Positions 17,432 to 25,947 of a DNA stretch of 64,000 bases are shown here, piece after piece. Position 1 is the first letter of the stretch; every line of letters begins with the position of its first letter. The DNA is taken from assembly GCF_021026295.1 (NCBI RefSeq), contig NZ_JAJNDA010000017.1, positions 1-64,000 of the forward strand, read 5' to 3'. The position numbers were made by a program, and so were the translations under genes. The stretch is from Actinomycetospora soli. Lineage in GTDB: Bacteria > Actinomycetota > Actinomycetes > Mycobacteriales > Pseudonocardiaceae. The notes under the pieces were generated by a model. The model did not search any database. It was not told the origin of the DNA and saw only the letters and a list, made by a program, of their open reading frames with translations.

Positions 17432-17586
17432 GCCGTCTCCTGAAGTCTCACGAGGGGCCGGATGCGCTCTCGTGTCTCCGTCGTCGTCGGACACGCCGTG
17501 TCCGTTTCGCCACGTCGGGGTGATGGGACCGATATCGCCTGTTCGGGGGCACCGCGTCACCCACCGGCGCCCCGGGGGGCGGCGCG

Positions 17587-17621
17587 CACGCGGACGGCGG
17601 AGTGGGCGCGCCGTCCGCGTG
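17587..17621 (-). terminator. Terminator of the RDD gene
   Basis: CACGCGGACGGCG and CGCCGTCCGCGTG form a perfect 13-bp stem around a 9-nt loop, beginning 8 bp past the RDD stop codon. Confidence 0.8.
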
Positions 17622-17628
17622 GCGGTCG

Positions 17629-18441
17629 TCAGGCCTTGACGACGAGGGTGTGGGCCGCCATGTCGCCCAGCCGCTGCTTGCGCTGCGAGGTGGACATGAT
17701 GATGAGCCCGACGATGCCGGCGAAGGCGCCGTCGACGATGAGGAGCACCCAGCGCAGGGCGCACTCACCCAGCGAGGGCACCCCGCCGTCGGCCTCGCGG
17801 ACGATCCGCAGTCCGAGCCAGCCCATGGCCGGGGTCTGGCCGCCGTGGGTGGACGGCCACCACGCGTAGACGCCGAAGGAGCCACCGACCGCGATCACCC
17901 ACACCACGAGGTTGACGAGCAGGCTGACGAACCCGACCCCGCCGTCGACCATCGCGCCCAGGAACCCGCCGACGAGGGCGACCACGAGCAGCGGCACCAC
18001 GATGCAGACCGCGTCGAGCAGGTACTGGCCGACCCGGAGGCCGACGACCTCGACCGAACCGGGTGCCCCCGGGGCGACGCCGGCGCCGGGCTGCCCGTAG
18101 CCGGGCGGCTGGGCGTACCCCGGTGCGCCGTGGCCCGGCTGCCCGTAGCCCTGCTGCGGGGCGCCGTACCCGGGCTGGCCGCCGTAGCCCTGCTGCGGGG
18201 CCCCGTACCCGGGCTGACCGCCGTAGCCCGGAGCGGGCGCGCCGTGCCCCTGCTGGGGAGCGCCGTAGCCCGGCTGGGTGTATCCACCCGACGACGGCGG
18301 ACCGTAGGCGGGCTGTCCGCCCGTCCCCGGACCGGTCGCCGACGCCGACTGCGCCGAGTAGTCGCTCGGCGGGCCGTAGCCCCCGACACCGCCCTGGCCG
18401 TCCGACGGCCTGGCTCCGTACGGAGCACCTTCTCCACTCAT
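17629..18441 (-). CDS. RDD family membrane protein with Gly/Tyr/Pro-rich N-terminal tail
   Basis: A 270-residue protein. Residues 1-~130 are a low-complexity tail of repeated PGYGAPQQGYGGQ-type units. Residues ~135-270 form an RDD domain with about four membrane helices: LRVGQYLLDAVCIVVPLLVV (the Arg-Asp pair typical of the family), FVSLLVNLVVWVIAVGGSFG, TPAMGWLGLRIVRE, CALRWVLLIVDGAFAGIVGL, and a C-terminal SQRKQRLGDMAAHTLVV. RDD proteins are integral membrane proteins of mostly unknown transport role; actinobacterial ones often carry such YGxP tails. I start at ATG 18441, where the tail begins. Confidence 0.88.
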   Translation of the reverse strand: MSGEGAPYGARPSDGQGGVGGYGPPSDYSAQSASATGPGTGGQPAYGPPSSGGYTQPGYGAPQQGHGAPAPGYGGQPGYGAPQQGYGGQPGYGAPQQGYGQPGHGAPGYAQPPGYGQPGAGVAPGAPGSVEVVGLRVGQYLLDAVCIVVPLLVVALVGGFLGAMVDGGVGFVSLLVNLVVWVIAVGGSFGVYAWWPSTHGGQTPAMGWLGLRIVREADGGVPSLGECALRWVLLIVDGAFAGIVGLIIMSTSQRKQRLGDMAAHTLVVKA

Positions 18442-18699
18442 GCGCGGGATGATGCCAGCGCAGCGTGACGACAGGGAGAGCTTTGTTCGGATCGTTCCCG
18501 GACCGCCACCCGTTCGGACGCACGGTGTCGTCGCTGAAGGGTCCGGGCGTGAGGTCCACCCCGTTGCCACACCGTCCTCCCCCGAGCGGAGCATGACGCC
18601 ACCCCCTGGTCGGGCGTTGAGTGGTCGATGGATGGACACCCGTCGGGCCCGGCCGCCACACTGCGCCCCGGCACCCGCGTCGCGGAGGGAGGCACACCC

Positions 18700-19257
18700 G
18701 TGCACCCGTCCGTGTCCCGCGCGCACCCGGTCGTGGCCCACCCCGCCTCGCGCGTCCCCGTGGCCCTCCCGCACCCGCGCGGCGCCGAGCCCGACGTCGC
18801 GGACGCGCCCGACGCCCCGGGGTGCATCGGCCCGGCCTGGATCGTCCGCGAGGTCACGCACGTGCCGGGCATCCTGCGCCTGGCGCACGGGCGCCTCAGC
18901 TTCCTGTCCAGCCGCGGGGTCGTGTTCGACGAGTCCCTCGACGCCCCGGACCTCGACGTGAGCCTGCCGTGGCGGGGCCGTGGCGGCATCCGGGTCACCG
19001 TCGGCTGCGAGCGCCTGCGGGTACACGTGGTGCGCCCGCCCGGCGCGATCGAGCCCGGGGCCGCGTTCGTGGACGCGGTCGCGGACGCGTCGGGTCTGCC
19101 CGTGACGCGCGGCGACCTCGAGGCGGCCGCGGTGTGGCGGGCCCTGCTCGTCAGGGCGCAGGATCCCGACCGGGCGCGCGTTCCCCGGCGTCGGGCGCCG
19201 GGACGACGCGCAGCCCGAGTTCGGCGAGGACCCGCAGCGCCCACGCCGTCGTCATGA
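18700..19257 (+). CDS. Hypothetical protein, possible PH/GRAM-like fold
   Basis: A 185-residue protein. The central region (GPAWIVREVTHVPGILRLAHG, then RLSFLSSRGVVFDESLDAP and GIRVTVGCERLRVHVVRPP) alternates hydrophobic residues like the PH/GRAM-type beta domain of bacterial small-molecule or membrane-proximal proteins. That is a pattern-based guess. I place the start at GTG 18700 because GGAGG lies 4-8 nt upstream. Its last ~107 nt overlap the convergent gene at 19151-19597, so one of the two C-termini may be wrong or both tails are read. Confidence 0.5.
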   Translation: MHPSVSRAHPVVAHPASRVPVALPHPRGAEPDVADAPDAPGCIGPAWIVREVTHVPGILRLAHGRLSFLSSRGVVFDESLDAPDLDVSLPWRGRGGIRVTVGCERLRVHVVRPPGAIEPGAAFVDAVADASGLPVTRGDLEAAAVWRALLVRAQDPDRARVPRRRAPGRRAARVRRGPAAPTPSS

Positions 19258-19597
19258 TCGCGTCGGCCACCTCGGCGGCCTGCTCCTGACCGGAGAACCC
19301 GGCCGTCCACGCGACGTGCCGGGCGGCCTCGGCGAGGAGCGCGGTGACCTCGGCCGTGGTGGTCAGGGCCCGGTGCGGGTCGAGAGGCACGCCCCCGCAC
19401 CGCCGGGCGTCCCCGAGCGCCGCGGTCAGGTCGGCCACCCCGCGCGCGAGCCGGGCGGCGGCTACGGCGTCCGGGGGCGCGGGCGGGGTCGTCGTCGGGG
19501 CGAGCGAGGCGCACCGGGCGTCGGCCAGCGCCGCGAGGGCGAGGGCCGGCAGGACACGCCAGGCCGGGAGGTCCGGTCCGGCTGCAGGCCCGTCCAT
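19151..19597 (-). CDS. Hypothetical helical protein
   Basis: A 148-residue protein of no recognised family. The C-terminal half is a helical bundle: LTTTAEVTALLAEAARHVAW, SGQEQAAEVADAIMTTAWAL, RVLAELGLRVV. The N-terminal part LPAWRVLPALALAALADAR may be a helix rather than a signal peptide. Start at ATG 19597, with GGGAG 6 nt upstream. It converges on and overlaps the gene at 18700-19257. Confidence 0.5.
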   Translation of the reverse strand: MDGPAAGPDLPAWRVLPALALAALADARCASLAPTTTPPAPPDAVAAARLARGVADLTAALGDARRCGGVPLDPHRALTTTAEVTALLAEAARHVAWTAGFSGQEQAAEVADAIMTTAWALRVLAELGLRVVPAPDAGERAPGRDPAP

Positions 19598-19760
19598 CCA
19601 CGCTCCCTGGTCACCCCCGGGCCGTGGCGGCTTCCACGGACCTCGGGGACGCACCGGTCATCGCCGCAGCACCCCCGGACGTTGCACGCCGTGTCCGGAC
19701 CGACATCGAGGACGGGCACAGGCCACTCGTCCGGACCAGTCCGATCGCCGCTCGACGGCC

Positions 19761-20639
19761 TCAGGAGCGTTCGGGGACCAGGTCGTCGGCCTCGCTGCGC
19801 CGGGCCGGGGCCTCGGCGTCCCGGGGCGAGCGCTGGACGGGGGCCGGCGGGGACACCGGTGCCCCCGGGTGTGCCGCGGGGCCCGCCGGGGGCGGGGCGG
19901 CCGGACCCGGCGTGGGCGGGCCGGCGGGGCCGGGGCCGCCCTGCGGCGGCCGGGGACCGGGGGCCGGCCGCGGGTGACCGGCACCGGGCGGGACCGGCCG
20001 CGGCGGCGCGGGCCGCGGCGGGGGCGGCGGGACCAGCAGGTCGAGGACGACGCGCAGCGACTCGTCGATGACGCGGGCCGCCGCCTCGTGGGCCTCCGGT
20101 CCGCCGGAGACCGGGTCGGGCACCGCGTCCTCCTCCGCCGAGACGGCAGGGACGGTGCCCCGGGCGCCCCGCGCGAGGGCGACCAGCGCGTGCGCACGCC
20201 GGACGGGGTGGCGCGGGAGCGCGGCGACCTCGGCCGGGTCGGCCGCGCGGAGCAGGCGCGCGAACTCGCGCAGCGTGAACGTGGTCGGCAGCGCCTTCGG
20301 CACGTCACCGAGCACCGTCGACCGGTGCTCGCGGGTCATGGTCAGCACGAGGTCGGCGAGCAGCACGTCCCGGTCCGGGAGCTGGCGCGCGGCGAAGGCG
20401 GCGACGTCCGGGTGGTCGCGGCGCGTGGTCAGCTGCGCGCGGGAGTCGTCGTGCATCCCGTGGCCGCGGACGGCCGAGGTCCCGGCGCTGTGGACGGCGA
20501 AGGCCCGCGCCCACGGCCCGAGGCGGGCACCGAGCAGGAAGCGGGTGTGGAACTGGGCGAACGGGGACCGGCAGATGTTCCCCGTGCACACGAACAGCAT
20601 CCGGAAGACCTCCGGCGAGGAGTCCGTGCCCGCGCTCAT
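19761..20639 (-). CDS. Low-molecular-weight protein tyrosine phosphatase with long Pro-rich tail
   Basis: A 292-residue protein. The first ~190 residues are a low-molecular-weight PTP: P-loop CTGNICRSP at 18-26 (nucleophile Cys, phosphate-binding Arg), DLVLTMTREHRSTV near 100, and the late DP motif with the general-acid Asp (VPDPVSGGPEAHEAA near 180). The last ~95 residues are a Pro/Gly/Ala-rich disordered tail (PPPPPRPAPPRPVPPG), unusual for this ~150-residue family. Substrates may be tyrosine-phosphorylated kinases of polysaccharide synthesis, but none is adjacent. ATG start at 20639. Confidence 0.9.
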   Translation of the reverse strand: MSAGTDSSPEVFRMLFVCTGNICRSPFAQFHTRFLLGARLGPWARAFAVHSAGTSAVRGHGMHDDSRAQLTTRRDHPDVAAFAARQLPDRDVLLADLVLTMTREHRSTVLGDVPKALPTTFTLREFARLLRAADPAEVAALPRHPVRRAHALVALARGARGTVPAVSAEEDAVPDPVSGGPEAHEAAARVIDESLRVVLDLLVPPPPPRPAPPRPVPPGAGHPRPAPGPRPPQGGPGPAGPPTPGPAAPPPAGPAAHPGAPVSPPAPVQRSPRDAEAPARRSEADDLVPERS

Positions 20640-20713
20640 GGCGCGATCGTCCCAGGACGGTGACCCGGATGCGAGTCGTGCGCTCCAGGTCACGCCCGCG
20701 GAGGCGTGTCGCG

Positions 20714-21235
20714 TCAGTGGCGGGCGCGCTCGAACTGCTCCAGATCGGCGACCACGACGACCACCTGCAGGGTCGTCGTCAGCGGGGCGATGGCCGCGGC
20801 GGGCCCGGGACGCTCCTCGGTGTCGAGCCGGGCGAGGAGCTTGGCGGCACGCTCCTGCAGCCCGCGCGCGGCGTCCGACGCCTCGCGCAGGACCGCCACG
20901 TCGACGCCCTCCTCGGCCGACCACCCGGCCTCCGGCACCCCCTGGGCGACGAGCTGGACGATCCGGGCGACCACGCGGTGGGTCGGGGCGTCCTCGCCGG
21001 CGGTCTCGACGGCCTCGAGCGCCGCGGCGAGGTCGTCGACCTCGGCGAGCAGCTCCTCGGACGGGGCGTCGGCCGACGACGCCAGGGCCGGTGGGGGCAC
21101 GACCCCCTCGGCGCTGCGCGGGGCGGGCACGGGGACGGTCGGTGGCTCCAGCCGGGCACGGGCCTCCCGCACGGGGGCGGAGAGGCCCGCACCGGATGCT
21201 TCGGTGTCGGGCCGTGCGGCCACGGTGCCGGTCAA
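20714..21235 (-). CDS. Hypothetical protein
   Basis: A 173-residue acidic, helical cytoplasmic protein I cannot assign. The C-terminal two-thirds form helices (SEELLAEVDDLAAALEAVET, HRVVARIVQLVAQGVPEAGW, ARGLQERAAKLLARLDTEER) ending in a hydrophobic strand LQVVVVVADLEQF. The best start is TTG 21235, with GAGGAG 6 nt upstream. It precedes the tyrosine phosphatase gene on the same strand with a 74-bp gap, so the two may be cotranscribed. Confidence 0.6.
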   Translation of the reverse strand: MTGTVAARPDTEASGAGLSAPVREARARLEPPTVPVPAPRSAEGVVPPPALASSADAPSEELLAEVDDLAAALEAVETAGEDAPTHRVVARIVQLVAQGVPEAGWSAEEGVDVAVLREASDAARGLQERAAKLLARLDTEERPGPAAAIAPLTTTLQVVVVVADLEQFERARH

Positions 21236-21410
21236 CGACGCTCCTCGGGAGACGGTGGTGGGAGGCGCGGCCGGGCCGCGCGGGACCGGGCGGGCGCGTC
21301 GTCGCACCCGGCGAGCCGGTCCGCCCGAGCGTAACCGCCGTCGTGGGCGTCGCCATCGACGATGGGGAGCAACGGAGTGCCCCGCTCGGTCCAGTGCCGC
21401 GGCGACGGAG

Positions 21411-21983
21411 TCAGCGGCGCACCGGGCTGCGCACCCCGGTCGGCGGCGACAGCGGGGCCGGGCGCGGCACGACCGGTCGGGGCGGCGGCGTGGTCCCGCG
21501 CGCCGCGGGCACCAGGCCCTCCGGGGCGGCGGGGCCGGTCTGCTGCGGCACCGCGCCGTCGGGCGCGTGCAGCGGCTCGACCGTCATACCGACCGGCATG
21601 GCCGGCACGGCCGGTGCGACCTCGGGCGTCCGCGCGACGCCGCGGGCCCGCCGGGCGCGGCGGGACTCGGAGACGGTGCCGGCTCCGGTGCGGTTGATCA
21701 GGGCGCGACGGGTCTGCGCGGTCGTCGGGCCGCGGAGCCGGCTCGCCACCATCGCGGCGACGAACGCGAGCCCGTTCACGGTGCCCAGGGTCAGCATGCC
21801 GACCTCGAGCACCTGCTCCGAGGACACCTCGTCGCCCGGGTCCATCTGCCCGAGCTGCCCGCCGTAGGGCTGCGGTCCCGGCGCGGTGTCCTGGGCGGAC
21901 GCCACCCCCGCGAAGCCCAGTCCGGCCAGCACGATCATGACCGCCCCCAGGAGCGCCCTGCGCACCCAGCCACGACCCGTCAT
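21411..21983 (-). CDS. Hypothetical membrane-anchored secreted protein
   Basis: A 190-residue protein with signal peptide (RRALLGAVMIVLAGLGFAGV then ASA-QD cleavage site near 29), a short outside segment, one membrane helix (VGMLTLGTVNGLAFVAAMVA, ~55-78), and a basic then Pro-rich C-terminal tail. ATG 21983 is chosen because GGGAGAGG lies ~8 nt upstream. No family recognised. It lies downstream of the orphan atpF-like gene, separated by a terminator. Confidence 0.65.
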   Translation of the reverse strand: MTGRGWVRRALLGAVMIVLAGLGFAGVASAQDTAPGPQPYGGQLGQMDPGDEVSSEQVLEVGMLTLGTVNGLAFVAAMVASRLRGPTTAQTRRALINRTGAGTVSESRRARRARGVARTPEVAPAVPAMPVGMTVEPLHAPDGAVPQQTGPAAPEGLVPAARGTTPPPRPVVPRPAPLSPPTGVRSPVRR

Positions 21984-22164
21984 CGACGTCCACCTCTCCC
22001 CGAGCAGTTCTGCCCGGGGATCGCTGTGGCGTGTGGTCGTCGTTACGCAATCACGACCGTTTCGCTCTCTCGGAGGCCGCATCGAGACCATCCCGTGATC
22101 GGAAACGGACGAACCGGACCCGGCGACTGCGCCGATCCGGCGTCCGGACCCCGAGAACGACGAC

Positions 22165-22195
22165 GGCACCGCCGGCCACGGGGGCCGACGGTGCC
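22165..22195 (-). terminator. Terminator of the orphan atpF-like gene
   Basis: GGCACCGCCGGCC and GGCCGACGGTGCC pair over 13 bp with one mismatch and a short loop, 24 bp past the stop codon at 22219. Confidence 0.75.
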
Positions 22196-22218
22196 GGGGT
22201 CGTACGGGTGTGCTGCGG

Positions 22219-22737
22219 TCAGGCGCGCTGCGCCAGGTAGGAGTCCACCGTCTCGCGGTACTCGTCCTCGCCGACCTGCCGGCCGAGGATGCGTCCCGCC
22301 AGGTCCCGCGAGAGCCGCGCGATGTCGGGCTGGAGGTCGGTCCGCAGGCGCGAACGCTCCTCGTCGAGCTCGCCGCGTCCCTCGGCGACGAGCTGCGAGG
22401 ACTCCTCGCGGGCCGCCGCGAGCACCTCCTCGGAGTGGCGACGCCCCTCCTCGCGGGCGGCGTCGCGGATCCGCGCGGCCTCCTCGCGGGCCTCCCCGAT
22501 CCGGGTGCGGTACTCCTGGTCGGCCCGGCGCGCCTCGGCTCGGGCCTGCTCGGCCCGCTCGAGGGTGCCGTCGATCCGGTCGTGCCGCTCGGTGTACACC
22601 GCGTCGAGCTTCGGCAGCAGCACCTTGCTGAGCACGAAGTACAGCGCGGCGAACACCACGAGTCCCACGACGATCTCGTGGGGGATGGGGGACAGCACGA
22701 AGTAGCTGCCGCTCGCCAGGACCATCGGCCCGCGCAC
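22219..22737 (-). CDS. atpF: Orphan F0F1 ATP synthase subunit b (AtpF-like)
   Basis: A 172-residue protein with the layout of subunit b: one N-terminal membrane helix (IVVGLVVFAALYFVLSKVLL, ~22-42), then a long, highly charged coiled coil (ERAEQARAEARRADQEYRTR through REEGRRHSEEVLAAAREESS), and a C-terminal helix ending GRILGRQVGEDEYRETVDSY. Subunit b normally sits between atpE and atpH; no other ATP synthase gene is in this window. It could be a second b or b' subunit or an unrelated coiled-coil scaffold. The start is GTG 22737 or ATG 22725; Shine-Dalgarno spacing fits neither well. It is divergent from the universal stress protein gene. Confidence 0.8.
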   Translation of the reverse strand: MRGPMVLASGSYFVLSPIPHEIVVGLVVFAALYFVLSKVLLPKLDAVYTERHDRIDGTLERAEQARAEARRADQEYRTRIGEAREEAARIRDAAREEGRRHSEEVLAAAREESSQLVAEGRGELDEERSRLRTDLQPDIARLSRDLAGRILGRQVGEDEYRETVDSYLAQRA

Positions 22738-22913
22738 CTGCCCCTCTGGAGTCTTCGGATGGCCCGGACGGCGGTAGACGCCGGTCCGGGTGGTGACAGT
22801 CTGTCGGATCCTCGACCGGGTGGCGACCCCGGGGTGTCGTGATCACCCGTTACCGCCGGGTCACTAGGGTGGCCGACCTGACCACCGCGCTGACCAGGAG
22901 AGGCTGGGCGGAC

Positions 22914-23372
22914 ATGGGTGACTACAAGGTCGTGACCGTCGGGACCGACGGCTCGTCGTCCGCTCGCAAGGCCGTCGTACGGGCCGCCGAGGTGGCCGCC
23001 GACTCCGGCGCCCGCCTGATGATCATCTGCGCGTACGAGACGCGGGACCCGTCGTCGCACCGCGACCAGGCCGAGGCCGAGCGCGCACTCGGCGACGAGG
23101 CCTACAAGATCATCGGGGCGAGCCCGGCCGAGGAGACGCTGCGCTCCGCGCGCGACGAGGCCATCCGCGCCGGGGCGCAGAACGTCGACACCGTCGCGGT
23201 GCAGGGCGACCCGACCGAGGCCATCGTCGAGAAGTCCGAGCTCTACAAGGCCGACCTCGTGGTGGTCGGCAACAAGGGGCTCGCGAGCTTCGCCGGCCGC
23301 TTCCTCGGCTCGGTGCCGCAGGCGGTCTCGCGGAAGTCCCGCACGGACGTCCTCATCGTCCACACCACCTGA
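22914..23372 (+). CDS. Universal stress protein (UspA family)
   Basis: A 152-residue single-domain UspA protein. N-terminal VTVGTDGSSSARKAVVRA with the conserved Asp, and the ATP-binding signature VVGNKGLASFAGRFLGSVPQ (G-x2-G-x9-G-S) near 122-141. It should bind ATP and act in stress or dormancy physiology, as for mycobacterial Usp proteins. ATG 22914 is preceded by AGGAGAGG at slightly long spacing. Its stop lies just before a shared hairpin with the convergent gene. Confidence 0.93.
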   Translation: MGDYKVVTVGTDGSSSARKAVVRAAEVAADSGARLMIICAYETRDPSSHRDQAEAERALGDEAYKIIGASPAEETLRSARDEAIRAGAQNVDTVAVQGDPTEAIVEKSELYKADLVVVGNKGLASFAGRFLGSVPQAVSRKSRTDVLIVHTT

Positions 23373-23380
23373 GCCCCGCC

Positions 23381-23407
23381 GGTGCCGCTCAGCGCGTGAG
23401 CGGCACC
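23381..23407. terminator. Bidirectional hairpin between convergent genes
   Basis: GGTGCCGCTCA-GCGCG-TGAGCGGCACC: perfect 11-bp stem with a 5-nt loop, starting 8 bp after the UspA stop and containing the stop codon (23389-23391) of the convergent gene. Confidence 0.85.
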
Positions 23408-24135
23408 GCGCAGGCGGGTGCGTCCGGGTGGACGCCGATCAGGGCGGCGAGCGGCACCGCCGTGAGGTCGCAGGCCAGGGCGTGCTCCAGGCAGCGGCGC
23501 ACGGCACGGTCGCGCGGCCTGGCCCTGGCCTCGGCCAGCCGGCGCGCGAGCCGTTCGGAGCCGGTGAGCAGCGGGGTGACGGTCAGCCGGGCGCGCCCGA
23601 GGTCCGTGCGGCAGCGGCCCGCCACCGAGTCCCCGTCCCCGACGACGCGCACGTCGCAGTCCAGGTCGCCCGCCGGGTCGGTGTCGACCGCGGCGCGGAA
23701 CACCGCGTTCGTCACCCGGTCCGACGGCGCGGCCACGAGCTGCTCGAGCAGCGTCCGGCCGCCGCGGGCCCCGAGCACCTCGTCGAGGTGCCGGACGTCG
23801 AACGTGAGCCGACGCAGGCGGAAGTCACCCGGCGCGGCGGTGGCGAGCAGCTCCTCGACCGTGTCCGGGCACGGGGCACCCGGCCGGGCCGTGAGGTGCA
23901 CCGAGGCGGCCGTCGGCCCCCGGTCGTTGCGCGGGTCGATCCCCCGCACCGACACCTCCGGCGCGTGGTCCTCGCCCTCCCCGGTGCAGCCGTGCTGCAG
24001 GAACTCGACACCCGCGAGGACGTCCGGCCCGGGGACCCGCCGGGGCGCGGGGACGCGCGCCGGTGGGTCGGCGAGGTCGGTCCGCGCGGCCGCACCGAAG
24101 CGACGTGGCGCGAGGACGGCGAGGGGATTGCGCAT
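23389..24135 (-). CDS. Hypothetical protein
   Basis: A 248-residue protein of no recognised family, without membrane segments. It contains scattered Cys (LQHGCTGEGEDH, LDCDVRVVGDGDSVAGRCRT, RCLEHALACDLTAV) and a mixed alpha/beta pattern (FRLRRLTFDVRHLDEVLGAR). The start is uncertain: ATG 24135 has AGGG at long spacing, while an ATG at 24195 would add 20 residues without a ribosome site. It shares its terminator hairpin with uspA. Confidence 0.6.
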   Translation of the reverse strand: MRNPLAVLAPRRFGAAARTDLADPPARVPAPRRVPGPDVLAGVEFLQHGCTGEGEDHAPEVSVRGIDPRNDRGPTAASVHLTARPGAPCPDTVEELLATAAPGDFRLRRLTFDVRHLDEVLGARGGRTLLEQLVAAPSDRVTNAVFRAAVDTDPAGDLDCDVRVVGDGDSVAGRCRTDLGRARLTVTPLLTGSERLARRLAEARARPRDRAVRRCLEHALACDLTAVPLAALIGVHPDAPACAVPLTR

Positions 24136-24204
24136 GATCACCGGACCCTTGACGTGAGCAGGATCACCCCAGTGTGCCAGAGTGATGCTGCTCATGTGGA
24201 TCGG

Positions 24205-24612
24205 TCACGCGACGGGGTCGGTGCTCCGCCCGTCCAGGTTCTGCTTCAGCTGGGCCAGGGTCCCCGCCAGACCGGCCTCGATCCCGGGGCCGTCGGCCTG
24301 CTCGGTGTGCAGCGTGACGGTCACCGACGACGCGGTGTCGCCGACGGAGCGCACGAACAGCTCGCCGTGGTAGCCGCTCGGCCGGTCGGCGCCCCAGCGC
24401 AGCGCCCGCGACCCCGGGTCGCTGCGCAGCCAGGCCTCGCCCTCGTAGCGCTCGCCCTCCACGACGGCGACGACGTGGACCGACTCCCCCTCGGTCGCAC
24501 GCGCCGACTCGAGGCCGGAGAAGTACTCCGGCAGGTGGGTCACGTCGGCGAGGTAGGCGAACGCGGTGTCGGGATCGGTCTCGAGGTGGGCGGTGTGCTC
24601 GTAGTCGGCCAT
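24205..24612 (-). CDS. SRPBCC family protein
   Basis: A 135-residue START/Bet-v-1-like domain: YEHTAHLETDPDTAFAYLAD at the start, then HLPEYFSGLE, a beta-rich middle (VVAVVEGERYEGEAWLRSDP; ALRWGADRPSGYHGELFVRS) and the long C-terminal helix (GIEAGLAGTLAQLKQNLDG). Members bind hydrophobic ligands or act as cyclases; nothing indicates the ligand. ATG 24612 begins 8 nt after the stop of the upstream propeller lipoprotein, so they are cotranscribed. Confidence 0.9.
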   Translation of the reverse strand: MADYEHTAHLETDPDTAFAYLADVTHLPEYFSGLESARATEGESVHVVAVVEGERYEGEAWLRSDPGSRALRWGADRPSGYHGELFVRSVGDTASSVTVTLHTEQADGPGIEAGLAGTLAQLKQNLDGRSTDPVA

Positions 24613-24620
24613 CGACGCGG

Positions 24621-25904
24621 CTACCCGGTGGCCGGGGTCACCACCACGCCGCCCAGCAGGCCCGCGCCCGCGCCCACCCCGAGGTAGGCGTCGACGACGA
24701 CGGGGGCCGCCCCCGGGGCCGGGTTCCGGTCCCGCCCGGTCCGGGCGTCGACCACCACCGGCCCGTTGACCGTGGTGCCGTAGACCGCGCCGTGCCAGGC
24801 CGTCGTCACCGCCGGCGCGACCCGCCCGCCGGCCGGCAGCGACCAGAGGACCGCGCCCGTCGGGGCGTCCAGGGCGAAGGTCCGGTTGGACCCGGAGCAC
24901 ACGGTGGTCGCCGCCTCGTCCCACGTGCACTCGGGTGGCGCGGTCGCCGTGCCGAGGTCGACGCCGTTGCGGGCGCCGCCGCCGGCGTCGTACACGGTGA
25001 GGAACGCCCGCGCCGAGGTCGGGCGCCGGCCGGCGACGGTGACGGTGCCCGGGCCGGCGCGGTGGACCGACAGCGCGGTCGAGCCGTCGTCGGCGCTCCA
25101 GCGCCGGGCCCCGCTGTCGACGTCGAGCCCCACGACCGACGACGGCGAGTAGCCCGCCCCGCCGCCGGGCGGCACGGCCGCGCCCACCGCCACCGGGACG
25201 TCGACCGGGGGCGTCCCCGGCGGCGGCGCGCCGTCCGGGGCCCGCCCGTCGACGACCGCTCCCGCGAGCACCCCGTCGGCCACCCACAGCACGCGGCGGG
25301 CGTCGAGGTCCACCGCGACGGTGCTGCGCCGGGTGCTCGTGGCGGCGGTCAGGACGGCGACCCGGCGGCCCACGCCCACGACGGCGACCCCGGCGACGGC
25401 GGTCCGCACCGACCGCGGCGCCTCGCTCCACGGCAGGGGCGCGCCGACCGAGAAGGCCAGGGTGGGGTCGGGCTCGCCGGCCTGGCTGCGCGGGACCGCG
25501 AGCAGTTCGAGCGCGAGTCCGGGCGGCGTGGTGCCCGACCCGGGGACGGTGCTCGCCGCGGCCGCCACCACGAGCCCGGCCGCCGGGACCGGGCGGGGCG
25601 CGCCGGCCACCCAGCGGTCGGGCGGGAGCGGCACCGCGACGGCGGCCCCGGTGGAGTCCGCGCGCGCGAGCCCGCCGGAGTCGGCCAGCCAGATCGTGGT
25701 GCCGTCGAGCGCGACGGGCAGCTCGGGCCGCACCCCGTAGGACCCGGTGAGGCTGCCCGCGGTGCCGCGCAGGAGGGTTCCCGACGACGGGCCGAAGGCG
25801 GTGGGCGGGTCGAAGGCCGGGGGCGGCGCGGGCGCCGGGCCGCCGCCGCACGCGGTCACGAGCAGCGTCAGGACCCCGACGAGCAGGACCCCGACCCGGC
25901 GCAC
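24621..25904 (-). CDS. PQQ-binding-like beta-propeller lipoprotein
   Basis: A 427-residue exported protein. Signal peptide VGVLLVGVLTLLVTAC gives lipobox VTAC (Cys19), followed by a Pro-rich linker and propeller-type repeats (GTTIWLADSGGLARADSTG; VVGLDVDSGARRWSADDGS; FALDAPTGAVLWSLPAGGRV; AVYGTTVNGPVVVDARTGRD). The x-LWS/RWS blade endings are typical of PQQ-like repeats, but no catalytic residues can be assigned, so a binding or scaffold role is as likely as an enzymatic one. It is the first gene of an operon with the SRPBCC gene. Confidence 0.8.
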   Translation of the reverse strand: MRRVGVLLVGVLTLLVTACGGGPAPAPPPAFDPPTAFGPSSGTLLRGTAGSLTGSYGVRPELPVALDGTTIWLADSGGLARADSTGAAVAVPLPPDRWVAGAPRPVPAAGLVVAAAASTVPGSGTTPPGLALELLAVPRSQAGEPDPTLAFSVGAPLPWSEAPRSVRTAVAGVAVVGVGRRVAVLTAATSTRRSTVAVDLDARRVLWVADGVLAGAVVDGRAPDGAPPPGTPPVDVPVAVGAAVPPGGGAGYSPSSVVGLDVDSGARRWSADDGSTALSVHRAGPGTVTVAGRRPTSARAFLTVYDAGGGARNGVDLGTATAPPECTWDEAATTVCSGSNRTFALDAPTGAVLWSLPAGGRVAPAVTTAWHGAVYGTTVNGPVVVDARTGRDRNPAPGAAPVVVDAYLGVGAGAGLLGGVVVTPATG

Positions 25905-25947
25905 CCGTCCAGCGTGGCAGTCGGCGCGCGTCCCCGGACGAGGAGGG

